Shown here: positions 28,134 to 39,260 of the stretch, in pieces | Numbering within the stretch: the stretch's first letter is position 1 | Layout: each line of letters begins with the position of its first letter | Assembly: GCA_024679535.1 (NCBI GenBank) | Contig: JAIBDF010000001.1 | Span: 85,748-149,747, forward strand | Reading direction: 5' to 3' | DNA from: Chromatiales bacterium | GTDB taxonomy: Bacteria; Pseudomonadota; Gammaproteobacteria; Steroidobacterales; Woeseiaceae | Length of the DNA: 64,000 nucleotides | Position numbers and translations under genes: made by a program | Notes under the pieces: generated by a model | Told to the model about the DNA's origin: nothing | What the model saw: the letters and a program-made list of their open reading frames with translations, nothing else | Database searches by the model: none

Positions 28134-28802
28134 GTGACCAAACTTACCATTGTGCTCTTAGCAGTACTTGCGATCAGCCTGCCGGGTGAGGCGGCGCTGG
28201 CGCAGGCGAGAACTGACGATGTCGGCGAGAAACTGGTTAACGATTTCGTGACCAATGTCATCACATTGCAGGGCCGCTTCGAGCAGTCGCTGCTTGACGC
28301 CGGCGGGGCGGTTGTCGAGCGCTCCAGCGGAACGCTCGAGATTGAGCGGCCCGGGCGTTTCCACTGGGCGTACTCCGAACCTTACGAGCAACGGCTTGTT
28401 GCCGACGGCCTCAATATCTGGAGTTACGACGTCGATCTGGCCCAAGTGACGGTCAAGGCGCAGGCGCAGGCTCTGGCGAATACGCCCGCTTTGCTGCTCG
28501 GTGGCGATCAAGAGGCCATCGCGCAATTTCGTTTCGATGGTTCGATGGTCGAAAAGGGGACTACGTGGGTCCGCATGATTCCGGTAGATACAAAAAGCGG
28601 CTTTGAACGTATGGAACTCGGTTTCATCGGGGGTGAGTTGAGCCGGATGGTGTTCTTCGACAACCTGGACCAGAAAACGCTGGTATCGCTTTACGAGGTG
28701 ACAACTAATGAACCGATCGACGCCGAGCGGTTCGAGTTTTCGGTGCCTGACGACGCCGACCTGGTTGGCGTGCCTGTCCTCGCTGAAGAAACGTCTCCCT
28801 GA
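28134..28802 (+). CDS. lolA: Outer-membrane lipoprotein carrier protein LolA
   Basis: A 222-residue periplasmic chaperone that carries lipoproteins from LolCDE to LolB. It has a signal peptide ending near residue 23 (ALAQA). The beta-fold features are VITLQGRFEQSLLDAGG, the GTLEIERPGRFHWAYSEPYEQRLVADG hallmark and a C-terminal EFSVPDDADLVG. Start is GTG 28134. The ftsK-lolA-rarA-serS order is common in gammaproteobacteria. Its stop codon shares a base with the next gene's start (TGATG). Confidence 0.93.
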   Translation: MTKLTIVLLAVLAISLPGEAALAQARTDDVGEKLVNDFVTNVITLQGRFEQSLLDAGGAVVERSSGTLEIERPGRFHWAYSEPYEQRLVADGLNIWSYDVDLAQVTVKAQAQALANTPALLLGGDQEAIAQFRFDGSMVEKGTTWVRMIPVDTKSGFERMELGFIGGELSRMVFFDNLDQKTLVSLYEVTTNEPIDAERFEFSVPDDADLVGVPVLAEETSP

Positions 28803-29211
28803 TGTTACCGCTCAGGCACGCCCGCTGGTGGCGGGTCGTCAGTGTCCTGATCCTGGTTTTTAGCCTGATCGCGGCGATGTCACCTGCGTTCTGGTTTTTT
28901 GATAATCGCGACAAGGCCCTGTTGTGGATTCAGAACGCTGACAAGTGGCTGCACGGGCTTGCTTTTGTCGTCTTGTCGGTGTGGTTCTCCGGCATCGTCG
29001 AGAAACGCCGCTACTGGCTGGTTGCACTTGGACTGATGCTGTTCGGCTTTCTGGTTGAGTTCTGTCAGCTGCAGGTCAGCTACCGCACGGCCGACTGGCT
29101 CGACATCATGGCAAATACACTCGGTATAATCGTCGGCCTCACGATTGCGGTTGCGGGCCTGGGTGGCTGGGGTCCGCGCTTTGAAGACTGGTTCTCGAGA
29201 CGACATTCGCA

Positions 29212-29215
<4 letters not shown>
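28802..29215 (+). CDS. VanZ-like membrane protein
   Basis: A 137-residue integral membrane protein with three or four hydrophobic segments (about 11-32, 46-64, 70-88 and 107-126). The conserved core [15 protein letters not shown] and the [27 protein letters not shown] block fit the VanZ-like family, where short loop residues (His, Asp, Asn) are kept. The function is unknown in most bacteria; the name comes from a teicoplanin-resistance accessory protein, and no resistance role is implied. It overlaps lolA by one base and rarA by 4. Confidence 0.75.
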
Positions 29216-31850
<2,635 letters not shown>

Positions 31851-31852
31851 AT

Positions 31853-31881
31853 AAAAAAAGGGGCCCGCAGGGCCCCTTTTT
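31853..31881. terminator. Bidirectional intrinsic terminator between serS and the Bax-inhibitor gene
   Basis: GGGGCCC (31860-31866), a GCA loop and GGGCCCC (31870-31876) form a perfect 7-base GC stem, with A7 on the left (31853-31859) and T5 on the right. It works in both directions and separates two convergent genes. Confidence 0.92.
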
Positions 31882-31902
31882 CATAGTCCAGCTTGTTGCG
31901 TG

Positions 31903-32604
31903 TCAGTCGCGGCTCATGAACAGTCGCAGGATGTAGAAGAACATCATCGCAATCGAGGCGAAGAGTGCCATCGATGCAGCGACGTATTTGTCCTGCGGGT
32001 AGTGGTGCATGATGTTCGACGTGTCGTACAGGACAGCGACGCCGGCAAAGCCGATCATGCCGACTGAGAACCAGGTGCCGAGATTCCAGCCGAATGCCCA
32101 GGCTGCGGCAATCAGGCCGATGGCGATGAAGAAGCCCCAGACCAGGACACCTCGCAGGAATGAGAAATCCTTGCGCGTGATCATGACGGTGGCAACCAGC
32201 GCGCCGCAGCCCACAATCGTGGTAATCGCCGCACTTTCGATCATGTTGCCGCCGCTTTCTGCGTCCATCATCAGCGCAATTGCAAGAATGGGCACAAACA
32301 TGACGGCCCACAGGAATACAAAGACGCCAAATGCGGCGTACTGCGCCATCGTGGATTCAAGTCGATGCGCAACGTGGCCCGCGCCCCAGCTCAAGGCGAT
32401 GAAGCCAATTAGCACGATCATCGGGCTGCCCATCATGGCATTGGCGATCGGGGCAGCAGCGCCTGACGTGAACAGGTAGGTCTCAATGGCGACCAGCGCC
32501 AGGATTGCACCTACAACGTGGGCGTAGCACTTCCATATAAACGACGCTCTGTCCTCGGTCCCAAGGGCAGAAACTGGCGCCATCGTATTTAGATTGTCTT
32601 GCAT
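31903..32604 (-). CDS. Bax inhibitor-1/YccA family membrane protein
   Basis: A 233-residue inner-membrane protein with seven predicted helices, typical of the BI-1/YccA/YbhL family. A soluble N-terminus of about 25 residues is followed by TM1 (AHVVGAILALVAIETYLF). The family-typical Asp pair appears in the last third (AVLYDTSNIMHHYPQDKY), with a C-terminal FFYILRLFMSRD. Members include a calcium leak channel (YetJ) and an FtsH modulator (YccA); which role applies cannot be decided. It stands alone with its own terminator. Confidence 0.88.
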   Translation of the reverse strand: MQDNLNTMAPVSALGTEDRASFIWKCYAHVVGAILALVAIETYLFTSGAAAPIANAMMGSPMIVLIGFIALSWGAGHVAHRLESTMAQYAAFGVFVFLWAVMFVPILAIALMMDAESGGNMIESAAITTIVGCGALVATVMITRKDFSFLRGVLVWGFFIAIGLIAAAWAFGWNLGTWFSVGMIGFAGVAVLYDTSNIMHHYPQDKYVAASMALFASIAMMFFYILRLFMSRD

Positions 32605-32691
32605 TCGAGCAACTCCAAATCGTTTAGTAATCGGTGGATTCTAGCAAAATTAAGCCTTGGATCTGGTGACTTATCTGCAGGTATCAAGTCA

Positions 32692-33351
32692 TTACCATGG
32701 AAGTTCATAGCCTTCGGCATGCCAGAACCCCCCTGAGTTCTCCATATTCAGCTCATCGATGCGCGCAATCAGGCCATTTGCAGATTCCTGCGCGGAGACT
32801 CCGTGCTGGGCAGTCATGTCCGTCGCAACGAGGCCCGGGTGCAGCAGGGCAACAGCAATCTTGCGTGGCTTCAGCTCGTGCATCAGGTTGGTGCCGATCA
32901 TGTTGACGGCAGTTTTTGACGCCCGATAACCCCAGTTGCCGCCCGATCCGTTGTCATCGATCGAGCCGACTCGACTCGTGATTATCGCGACCTTCGCACC
33001 CTCGACAAGATTACCAGCCAGCGCCTCGGTGACCCGCAACGGACCCAACGCATTCACTTCGTACTGCTCCAGCATGCTGGCGTAGTCGAGTTGCCCGAAC
33101 GCGTCGTGTCGCAGAATACCGGCGTTATTGATCAGCGTATCAATCGGTTCGTCGCCCAGCGCAGCTTTGAGGGCAGCCACCGAGTCACCATCTGCGACGT
33201 CGATGCCTTCGATGACGCGAATGCCGAGCTGACTGAGTTCGTCACTGGGGTGACGGCAGACGCCGATGACCGTGTCGCCACGGGCATGGAGTCGGGTGAC
33301 GAGCTGCAGGCCGATGCCGCGATTGCAGCCGGTAACGAGGGTAGTGGGCAT
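32692..33351 (-). CDS. Short-chain dehydrogenase/reductase (SDR)
   Basis: A 219-residue NAD(P)-dependent oxidoreductase. The cofactor motif TGCNRGIG is at residues 7-14, the NNAG motif near 90, the catalytic Ser in ITSRVGS and the YRASK Tyr-Lys pair near 145. The C-terminus ends GGFWHAEGYELPW, as in the small CsgA-like SDRs of marine proteobacteria. The substrate is unknown. It lies downstream of tRNA-Ser on the same strand, separated by a terminator, so it probably has its own promoter. Confidence 0.88.
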   Translation of the reverse strand: MPTTLVTGCNRGIGLQLVTRLHARGDTVIGVCRHPSDELSQLGIRVIEGIDVADGDSVAALKAALGDEPIDTLINNAGILRHDAFGQLDYASMLEQYEVNALGPLRVTEALAGNLVEGAKVAIITSRVGSIDDNGSGGNWGYRASKTAVNMIGTNLMHELKPRKIAVALLHPGLVATDMTAQHGVSAQESANGLIARIDELNMENSGGFWHAEGYELPW

Positions 33352-33456
33352 GATCAGGTTCCTTGTTTCCAGGTGACGGGCGCCTTCGGCGTCTAAAATG
33401 CTGGCGCGTTTTATCGAACCAGTGGGTTCTCATCCATCACCCACTGCTGCAAATCA

Positions 33457-33483
33457 AAAACGGGGCCACAAGGGCCCCATTTT
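33457..33483 (-). terminator. Terminator of the tRNA-Ser transcript
   Basis: GGGGCC (33462-33467) and GGCCCC (33473-33478) form a 6-base stem with a 5-base loop. Five A at 33456-33460 give a U-tract on the reverse strand. It lies just past the tRNA-Ser 3' end. Confidence 0.75.
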
Positions 33484-33488
33484 CAATT

Positions 33489-33581
<93 letters not shown>

Positions 33582-33700
33582 GGCGTTGCGACCGCGCATT
33601 GTGCTAGCTGAGCGGTAACGATTCAACCTTTTCGGGTCAATGCTTGCCGGATTTTAGAACCTGCTGCAGTATCGATGGTCTGAAGCCTCAGACACCGGCA

Positions 33701-34534
33701 ATGAGTATAGTGATGTCAGTTCAAGGAAAAGCTTATAAAATATTAATATTATTGGTTTTATCAGCTCCTGTGACGGCGATATCTCCAACGCTGCCGGACG
33801 GCAGTGGTTGGTACCAGAGGGCCCAGGCCGCCAGGGAGGCAAACGATTACCTGGCGGCGCATGAGGCGCTGAAGATGGCAGAACAGCATGGGTTCTTCCC
33901 GGTTCGCATCAGTCTCGAGCGCGCCCGCCTGCATATTCTGGTGGCTGACCATGATCAGGCGATAGCCGAGCTGGAGTCGATTCTTGCTAACGGGTTTACC
34001 GGTGTTGGATTCATCGTGAACGACCCCATACTGGGTACGCTGGAGGGCAATGAGCGCTACGATGCGGTCGTCGCAACGATGTCGAGATCGGCGTATCCCT
34101 GCGAGCACGATGAGGTGTTTAAGGAGTTCGATTTCTGGGTCGGGGACTGGGTGGTCCATGGTTCAGGCGGCGAGTTGGCCGGGACGAACTCGATTACGAA
34201 AGAAGAGCGGGGCTGTGTGCTGCTTGAGCATTGGGAGAATACAGCCGGTGGAACAGGTCAAAGCATCAATTATGTCGACAAGATAACCGGCGAGTGGGTG
34301 CAGATCTGGAACGCTGAAGGTGGCAGCCAGATCAATATTCGTGGTGGAATGACAGAGGATGGCATGCGCCTTACTGGTACGCTGCACACAATGGGCAATG
34401 AAACTACCATTCCGTTTCGAGCGCTATGGACGTTATGGCCGGATGGCCGGGTTCGACAGTTTTTTGAGCAGTCGACTGACGGTGGAGAGACCTGGACGAC
34501 ATGGTTTGAAGGCTTCTATACAAGGAAAGAATGA
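33701..34534 (+). CDS. Exported TPR plus lipocalin-like (DUF1579-type) protein
   Basis: About 277 residues. A signal peptide (ILILLVLSAPVTAI) is followed by a short helical-repeat region (about 35-115, ALKMAEQHG... DQAIAELESIL) resembling two TPRs. A beta-rich domain from about 130 starts FKEFDFWVGDWVVHG, a hallmark of the DUF1579/lipocalin-like group, and ends GETWTTWFEGFYTRK. The substrate is unknown. The start is uncertain: ATG 33701 or 33713 both precede the signal peptide. The DNA around the signal peptide (33735-33765) is much more AT-rich than its neighbours. It overlaps the next gene by 4 bases. Confidence 0.68.
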   Translation: MSIVMSVQGKAYKILILLVLSAPVTAISPTLPDGSGWYQRAQAAREANDYLAAHEALKMAEQHGFFPVRISLERARLHILVADHDQAIAELESILANGFTGVGFIVNDPILGTLEGNERYDAVVATMSRSAYPCEHDEVFKEFDFWVGDWVVHGSGGELAGTNSITKEERGCVLLEHWENTAGGTGQSINYVDKITGEWVQIWNAEGGSQINIRGGMTEDGMRLTGTLHTMGNETTIPFRALWTLWPDGRVRQFFEQSTDGGETWTTWFEGFYTRKE

Positions 34535-34821
34535 AATATTCGTCACTTAATCGCGGCATTCCCGCGGGCAACCCGATCGCGAATGCGCTCGTTGTCATTG
34601 TTGGCACGTTGGCTATCGGTGCGTCCATCGTGCTGGGTTTCTTTGCTTTTGTCGTCCTTGGCAGCATCGTCCTGGTGCTCGGGGCGATCATCGCGTTGCG
34701 CGTATGGTGGTTCAACCGCAGGCTTGGCAAGCAGGAGACAGGGCAGCCACCGCGGCAAGAGCCCAAGGGCGGCGTGATCGAAGGTGAATATCACGTGGTC
34801 AAAGGCGACAAAAACTCGTAA
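34531..34821 (+). CDS. Small two-helix membrane protein
   Basis: 96 residues, no family recognised. Two hydrophobic segments (about 17-37 and 38-58, rich in Val, Ile, Leu and Gly) follow a short N-terminus with RGIPAGNPIANAL. A positively charged stretch (WWFNRRLGKQ) marks the cytoplasmic side, and a soluble tail ends GVIEGEYHVVKGDKNS. The IEGEYHVV tail looks conserved in style (short beta hairpin). The start overlaps the stop of the exported TPR/lipocalin protein (ATGA), so the two are co-translated. The next gene follows after 11 bases. Confidence 0.6.
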   Translation: MKYSSLNRGIPAGNPIANALVVIVGTLAIGASIVLGFFAFVVLGSIVLVLGAIIALRVWWFNRRLGKQETGQPPRQEPKGGVIEGEYHVVKGDKNS

Positions 34822-34832
34822 AGTCGCATTCC

Positions 34833-35414
34833 ATGCGAAAACCCATTTCCGATATCGATCGTCGCAAACGCCGCAAACGGCGGCGAATCCAGATTATTGT
34901 CATCTATACAGCGCTGGCCTTTGGCCTTGCGTGGTTTCTTGAGTCGCAGGCCACGACTACCGTCATTTTCGTGCGACATGCGGAGAAGATGGCCACACCC
35001 GAGGGTGACCCCGGGCTAAGTCCCGCCGGTCGACGCCGGGTTGCTGAGCTGACCCGGCAACTGCTTGATGCCGATGTTGTCGCCGGTATCGATGCTGTCT
35101 ATGCGACACCCTTCCGCCGCACCGAGGAGACAGCACGGCCATTGGCTGATGCGCTCGGGTTGCCCCTGAACTCCTATGATGCCGCGGATACCGAGTCGAT
35201 CATGGAGCATATTGTCAGTACGCATAAGGGCAAGATCATCCTGGTTGTTGGCCACAGCAACACGTTGCCCGCACTGATCGGCAACATGGGTGCCAGCAAG
35301 AAGGTGCCGGAGATAGGCGAAAGCGAATACGACAATATCTACATCGTCTCGATTCCGTGGTTCGGGAAGACCAAAACGATACGGCTGCGTTACGGCGAGC
35401 CGTATAGGCCGTGA
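34833..35414 (+). CDS. Membrane-anchored histidine phosphatase family protein
   Basis: A 193-residue phosphoglycerate-mutase-like phosphatase. A very basic N-terminus (DRRKRRKRRRIQ) precedes one transmembrane anchor (about 21-38), which puts the catalytic domain in the periplasm. The catalytic motif VRHAEK is near residue 47, ATPFRRTEETARPL near 90 and the second catalytic His in VVGHSNTLP near 135. It may act on phosphoesters outside the cytoplasm; the substrate is unknown. The stop overlaps the start of the YjbQ-like gene. Confidence 0.8.
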   Translation: MRKPISDIDRRKRRKRRRIQIIVIYTALAFGLAWFLESQATTTVIFVRHAEKMATPEGDPGLSPAGRRRVAELTRQLLDADVVAGIDAVYATPFRRTEETARPLADALGLPLNSYDAADTESIMEHIVSTHKGKIILVVGHSNTLPALIGNMGASKKVPEIGESEYDNIYIVSIPWFGKTKTIRLRYGEPYRP

Positions 35415-35830
35415 TCGCACAATCCGAAGTCCGGCTTGCTACCCGGGGCCGAGGCACTTACGACCTGAGTCGCGACGTGCAGTCCGCCGTCCGAGCCTCG
35501 GGCATACAGACCGGTCTTTGCCACGTTTTTATCTGTCATACGAGCGCATCGCTGATGCTTTGCGAGAATGCGGATCCCAGTGTGATGCGAGACATGGAAG
35601 CCTTCATGTCCGCCCAGGTACCTGACGGCGACCCGAAATTCACGCACACGGCGGAGGGGCCTGATGACATGGCAGCCCACGTCCGCAGTGTTCTGACAGG
35701 ATCCGACCTGAACATTCCCGTTCGCGAGGGCCGCTGTGCGTTGGGCACGTGGCAGGGCGTGTACCTTTGGGAACACCGTTACGCGCCGCATGAGCGGCGC
35801 GTGGTCGTAACGGTGCAGGGCGAAGCCTAG
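35411..35830 (+). CDS. YjbQ/UPF0047 family protein
   Basis: A 139-residue protein of the YjbQ family (thiamine-phosphate synthase-like activity reported in some members). The conserved HTSASLMLCENADPSV block and the C-terminal GTWQGVYLWEHR are diagnostic. Start is GTG 35411, overlapping the upstream stop by 4 bases. The gene is convergent with a peroxiredoxin, overlapping it by 4 bases. Its true physiological role is unsettled. Confidence 0.88.
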   Translation: MIAQSEVRLATRGRGTYDLSRDVQSAVRASGIQTGLCHVFICHTSASLMLCENADPSVMRDMEAFMSAQVPDGDPKFTHTAEGPDDMAAHVRSVLTGSDLNIPVREGRCALGTWQGVYLWEHRYAPHERRVVVTVQGEA

Positions 35831-36303
35831 CCTTCGGTGCGTTTACTTGCGGTTTCTCGCAGATTTACCGCTTTTTCGATGAACTCCTGATGACGCCCGA
35901 TGCGCACGTCAGCCATCACCGCGTCCTGGATCTCGCGGTCCTGAGTGATCAGAAACGTGACTCGCCGCACGCCGACGCCGAATGGACCGTCGACGTCGTA
36001 CATCCTGATCGCCACTTTCTCCGGATCGCTGAGCAAGGTAAACGGCAGGTTATGCTCTTCGCGAAAGCGTCTGTGGCTGTCTTCATCCTGAGGACTGATG
36101 CCGGCGACCTGCAGTCCGACGGACTGAATGTCGTTGTGAATATCGCGTATTGAACACGCCTCCTTGGTACAGCCCGGCGTGAAATCGGCAGGATAGAAGT
36201 AGAGGATCAGGGGGCCATCCGCCAACAGGTCCGTCAGCGATATTTCGACGCCTTCGTCATTGGTCAAGACGAACTCGGGCGCGCGCGATCCGACTTCAAG
36301 CAT
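35827..36303 (-). CDS. Peroxiredoxin, BCP/PrxQ type
   Basis: A 158-residue thiol peroxidase. The peroxidatic Cys45 lies in FTPGCTKEAC and the resolving Cys50 is five residues on, the arrangement of alpha-helical atypical 2-Cys PrxQ/BCP enzymes. Other family parts are YFYPADFTPGC, an early VGSRAPEF and FREEHNLPFTLLSDP. It reduces hydrogen and organic peroxides at the expense of thioredoxin. A GGAG site precedes the ATG. Its start shares one base with the stop of the upstream GNAT fragment, implying co-transcription. Confidence 0.92.
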   Translation of the reverse strand: MLEVGSRAPEFVLTNDEGVEISLTDLLADGPLILYFYPADFTPGCTKEACSIRDIHNDIQSVGLQVAGISPQDEDSHRRFREEHNLPFTLLSDPEKVAIRMYDVDGPFGVGVRRVTFLITQDREIQDAVMADVRIGRHQEFIEKAVNLRETASKRTEG

Positions 36304-36626
36304 CAGTATTCTCCGTTTGAGTGTTTTGATTTACCGGCCAGCAGGCTTTCCATCACGAGATAGCCCGGTCTTGTCATACCAAGTGCCTCATAGGTCTGCT
36401 GCGCCTTCTTGTTGTTGTGCTCGACGTACAGCCGCAGTCCGATAACGCTCGGCTCCGCAGCCACGAGTGATTCTACATGGCGATAGAGTGCGCTGAATAC
36501 ACCTTTGCGCCGCCAGTCCGGATGAACATGGACGCTCTGTATCCACCAGATAGTGCCATTGCGCCGGTCACTGCACTCGTACGTGACCATTATTTGGCCA
36601 ATCGTCTCGCCAGCAGCCTCCGCCAC
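36303..36626 (-). CDS. GNAT acetyltransferase fragment, N-terminally truncated
   Basis: 107 residues starting at GTG 36626. The acetyl-CoA motif A is intact (QSVHVHPDWRRKGVFSALYRHVE), as are the preceding strands (GQIMVTYECSD, IWWIQSVHV) and the C-terminal EHNNKKAQQTYEALGM. The first strand and helices of a normal 150-residue GNAT are absent. Upstream of the GTG the frame meets TGA and TAA, and no other frame encodes the missing part. It is therefore either a decayed gene or a short variant. It is joined to the peroxiredoxin start by a one-base overlap. Confidence 0.55.
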   Translation of the reverse strand: MAEAAGETIGQIMVTYECSDRRNGTIWWIQSVHVHPDWRRKGVFSALYRHVESLVAAEPSVIGLRLYVEHNNKKAQQTYEALGMTRPGYLVMESLLAGKSKHSNGEY

Positions 36627-36745
36627 CGTGGCTTATCACTCGATCTTCATAGAACGTCATCATAAACGGAGTTATGGCTGATCCGAACTGAATACTCGGT
36701 TTGTCCGTATGACAATTATCCGGCGATTCCGTATAAGTCATCCCG

Positions 36746-37849
36746 GTGAAATATCTTCCACTTATTGGTCTGTGGGGTTGTCTCGGTCTGGCGGCGAACG
36801 CCGGGGCGTCCGAGCGTGATCCACTGTTCCGGAACCACACGGTACTGAAGGCCGTGCTGACCGCACCGATTGCGCAGACCTATGCACAGCGTAACTCGGA
36901 AGTGCGCCTTTATCATCCCGGACAGTGGACCTATATTGACGAATCGGGAGAGACGCAACGCCTCGATGTATCTATTCGAATTCGCGGAAATTTTCGGCGG
37001 CAATACTGCGAACTGCCACCGCTACGCCTGAATTTCAGGAAGTCGCAGGTAAAGGGCACGCTGTTCAAAGGACAGGATAAGTTGAAGCTGGTAGCACCCT
37101 GCCAGCATGGCCTGGAGTCGCAGCAAAAGCTGCTGCTCGAGTACCTGGCCTATCGGACCTACGAAATCCTGACCGACCACAGTTTCGGCACGCGTCTGAT
37201 TCGCCTTAGCTACGTTGATAGCGACGAATCCTTACGCTCCTGGACTGACCTTGCCTTCGTGATTGAAGATGAGGCAGACATAGGTAAGCGCCTTGGTCTC
37301 GACAGGGCGCATGTCCAGGAAAACCAGTTTGACGAACTGGACCAGCCGTTAACTGCACAGGTCGAGTTGTTTCAGTTACTCATTTCCAATCACGACTATT
37401 CAGTCATAAAGGGGCCGGAGGGCGAATACTGCTGTCACAACACCGTGATGTATGTCCGTGAGGAAGAGGCAGGTAAGCGTATTCCGATTCCCTACGATTT
37501 CGACATGTCGGGTCTTGTGAATGCGCGCTATGCTGCGCCACCCGAACACCTCCCTATTCGTCAGGTTCGGACACGGTTCTATCGCGGGCTCTGTCAACCG
37601 CCCGCAGTGATGGACGAGGCGCTCGCGCACATGCTGTCCAAGAAGGACGAAATCATGGCGATGTACAGGGACATGCCAGAGCTCAGTCGGACGTCAAGAA
37701 ACCGCACGCTGAACTACATAAAAAACTATTTCGCCATTCTCGAGGACGAGGGGCATCTCAAGAAATTGGTGCTGGATCGCTGTCGCGGGCGCGAACATCT
37801 CGAAGAGATGATGTCTGCAGAAGATGCGGCGGCTAAAGTTCCGACATAG
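36746..37849 (+). CDS. Exported protein, possibly CotH-kinase-like
   Basis: A 367-residue exported protein with a signal peptide ending near residue 22 (ANAGAS). The order of motifs is IRIRGNFRRQYCELPPLRLNF, then a Lys-rich FKGQDKLKLV, a long helix LLEYLAYRTYEIL, the segment QLLISNHDYSV and finally PYDFDMSG. An Asn/Asp catalytic loop and a downstream Asp-Phe-Asp resemble the atypical kinase CotH, but I cannot confirm homology by eye. Support comes from the adjacent DUF4956 gene, a frequent neighbour of CotH and VTC genes. Start is GTG 36746 with a weak ribosome-binding site. It overlaps the DUF4956 gene tail-to-tail by 17 bases. Confidence 0.55.
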   Translation: MKYLPLIGLWGCLGLAANAGASERDPLFRNHTVLKAVLTAPIAQTYAQRNSEVRLYHPGQWTYIDESGETQRLDVSIRIRGNFRRQYCELPPLRLNFRKSQVKGTLFKGQDKLKLVAPCQHGLESQQKLLLEYLAYRTYEILTDHSFGTRLIRLSYVDSDESLRSWTDLAFVIEDEADIGKRLGLDRAHVQENQFDELDQPLTAQVELFQLLISNHDYSVIKGPEGEYCCHNTVMYVREEEAGKRIPIPYDFDMSGLVNARYAAPPEHLPIRQVRTRFYRGLCQPPAVMDEALAHMLSKKDEIMAMYRDMPELSRTSRNRTLNYIKNYFAILEDEGHLKKLVLDRCRGREHLEEMMSAEDAAAKVPT

Positions 37850-38624
37850 GGCGAATTGGGTCGTCGCGTGCCTCTTTTTCCCTGGCCTTTGCCGCCTTGG
37901 CGCTCTTGCGCCGAATCTTGCTGCGGGCCTCGTATTGTGACTCGAGGAGGCCGTCTCCAAACGTACAAACACCAAGCGATGCGTAATTGAAGAAGACAGT
38001 GATCACAACGGCGATCTCTATCGACTTAACGCCGGCAGAAATGCCCACGCCGATCGACGCGAGGATGAACAGCGTGTCGAACGTGTCGCTCAGCGCTCGT
38101 CGGAACCGCACACCAGCAACGATACCCGCAAGGCTGAATGCCAGTGCCAGACTGTGTTGAACCACCGTGACTATGCCGGCGACAACGGCCGGAAGAACGA
38201 GGGTCGTTGTATCGATTGAATGATCGTAGACGCTACCATCATGGATTGCCCGGTACACCCATGACACGGGAAGCATCAACAACAGCGTCGACGTCATGGC
38301 ATAAATCAGCGACATCGCCTCCAGTAACCACGCGGGGCCGCGCGCGAGGCGAGCGCGAGTATTCTCGCTCACGATGTCTTCGATTTGCTCATCGTCGGCG
38401 CTGAGAAGCGCCTCTTCCAGGTCGTAAATATTTGACGAACCGAAGTCTGCGATTTCGCCAACCCCGCCGAGTGGTAGCTGGTCGACGAACCCGGGTGCCA
38501 CGGCAGCGGCAAGGGCGAGGGCGGAACCGAGAATGACGTAGTAAACCGTGATTCTGAGCATCATGCGCAGCAGCAGTTGCCGATGCTGGGAGATCATTGA
38601 GTTGATCGGTGACTCTTCGTTCAT
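37833..38624 (-). CDS. DUF4956-family membrane protein
   Basis: A 263-residue polytopic membrane protein. The C-terminal half contains SLALAFSLAGIVAGVRFRRALSD and FILASIGVGISAGV, the signature of DUF4956. Four or more helices are predicted, with an acidic loop (IYDLEEALLSADDEQIEDIV) between the first two and a basic tail (RRKSAKAAKAREKEARDD). The start is ATG 38624; upstream codons in the open frame do not look coding. DUF4956 proteins often sit beside VTC polyphosphate-polymerase or CotH-like genes. It is convergent with the CotH-like candidate. Confidence 0.72.
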   Translation of the reverse strand: MNEESPINSMISQHRQLLLRMMLRITVYYVILGSALALAAAVAPGFVDQLPLGGVGEIADFGSSNIYDLEEALLSADDEQIEDIVSENTRARLARGPAWLLEAMSLIYAMTSTLLLMLPVSWVYRAIHDGSVYDHSIDTTTLVLPAVVAGIVTVVQHSLALAFSLAGIVAGVRFRRALSDTFDTLFILASIGVGISAGVKSIEIAVVITVFFNYASLGVCTFGDGLLESQYEARSKIRRKSAKAAKAREKEARDDPIRPMSEL

Positions 38625-38705
38625 GGCGCAACCATAAGTTGTATTACGGATAATGGCAATCGTACACACTGGTAGACTGGTGGGGGGCTGAAGAGGAGTC
38701 GTGGC

Positions 38706-39248
38706 ATGGGGAATCAGGTGGCGCTTCTGGCTGATTCGAGCAAGGAAGTTCGCAAGCGTGCGGAGGCGACTCGTCACGCGGCGGACGGCGGCATTATTCT
38801 CGTTCCGGTGGACTTTTCCGAGCATTCAGAAGCCGCTTTAGTTAAAGCATCTGAATACGCACAGGCGATGAGCGCTTCCCTTGTGGTGCTGCATGTCGTG
38901 CACGATCCGGGCGAGATGCCGGGTTACTACGCGAAGCTGATCAAGAAGAAACGGGTTACGCGAATTCAGGATATGGCAGCCGAAGCGTTTGATCAGTTCA
39001 TGAATCGAGCCAGTGAAAACGACCCGCAAAATGAGCCATTGCGAGAAGCAGACCGCCTGATGGTTTCGGGCCTGCCTGTTACCCGTATTCTGGAAATTGT
39101 GGACTATCTCGATCCGATGATGGTGGTGATGGGGAGCCAGGGACGCACCGGGCTCAAGCACCTGGTGATCGGGTCGAAAGCGGCACAGATCGTCCAGCTG
39201 TGTCCGGTGCCCGTGACGATTGTCAAGAAACGAGACCCAAACGAGTAG
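38706..39248 (+). CDS. Universal stress protein family
   Basis: A 180-residue UspA-fold protein. A 25-residue charged lead is followed by the core GIILVPVDFSEHSEAALVKASEYA and a C-terminal VVMGSQGRTGLKHLVIGSKAAQIVQLCPVPVTIV. The GSxGxxG...GS pattern is the ATP-binding variety. A GAGGAG site lies eight bases before the ATG. It is followed after 12 bases by a Na/Pi transporter gene, so both are likely one transcript; a stress link to phosphate transport is an inference. Confidence 0.9.
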   Translation: MGNQVALLADSSKEVRKRAEATRHAADGGIILVPVDFSEHSEAALVKASEYAQAMSASLVVLHVVHDPGEMPGYYAKLIKKKRVTRIQDMAAEAFDQFMNRASENDPQNEPLREADRLMVSGLPVTRILEIVDYLDPMMVVMGSQGRTGLKHLVIGSKAAQIVQLCPVPVTIVKKRDPNE

Positions 39249-39260
39249 CACCAGCGACTT

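Noticed and set aside
36568-36840. 90-codon frame upstream of the GNAT fragment
   Set aside because: It overlaps the GNAT fragment in a different frame and the start of the CotH-like gene on the other strand, and does not supply the missing GNAT N-terminus.
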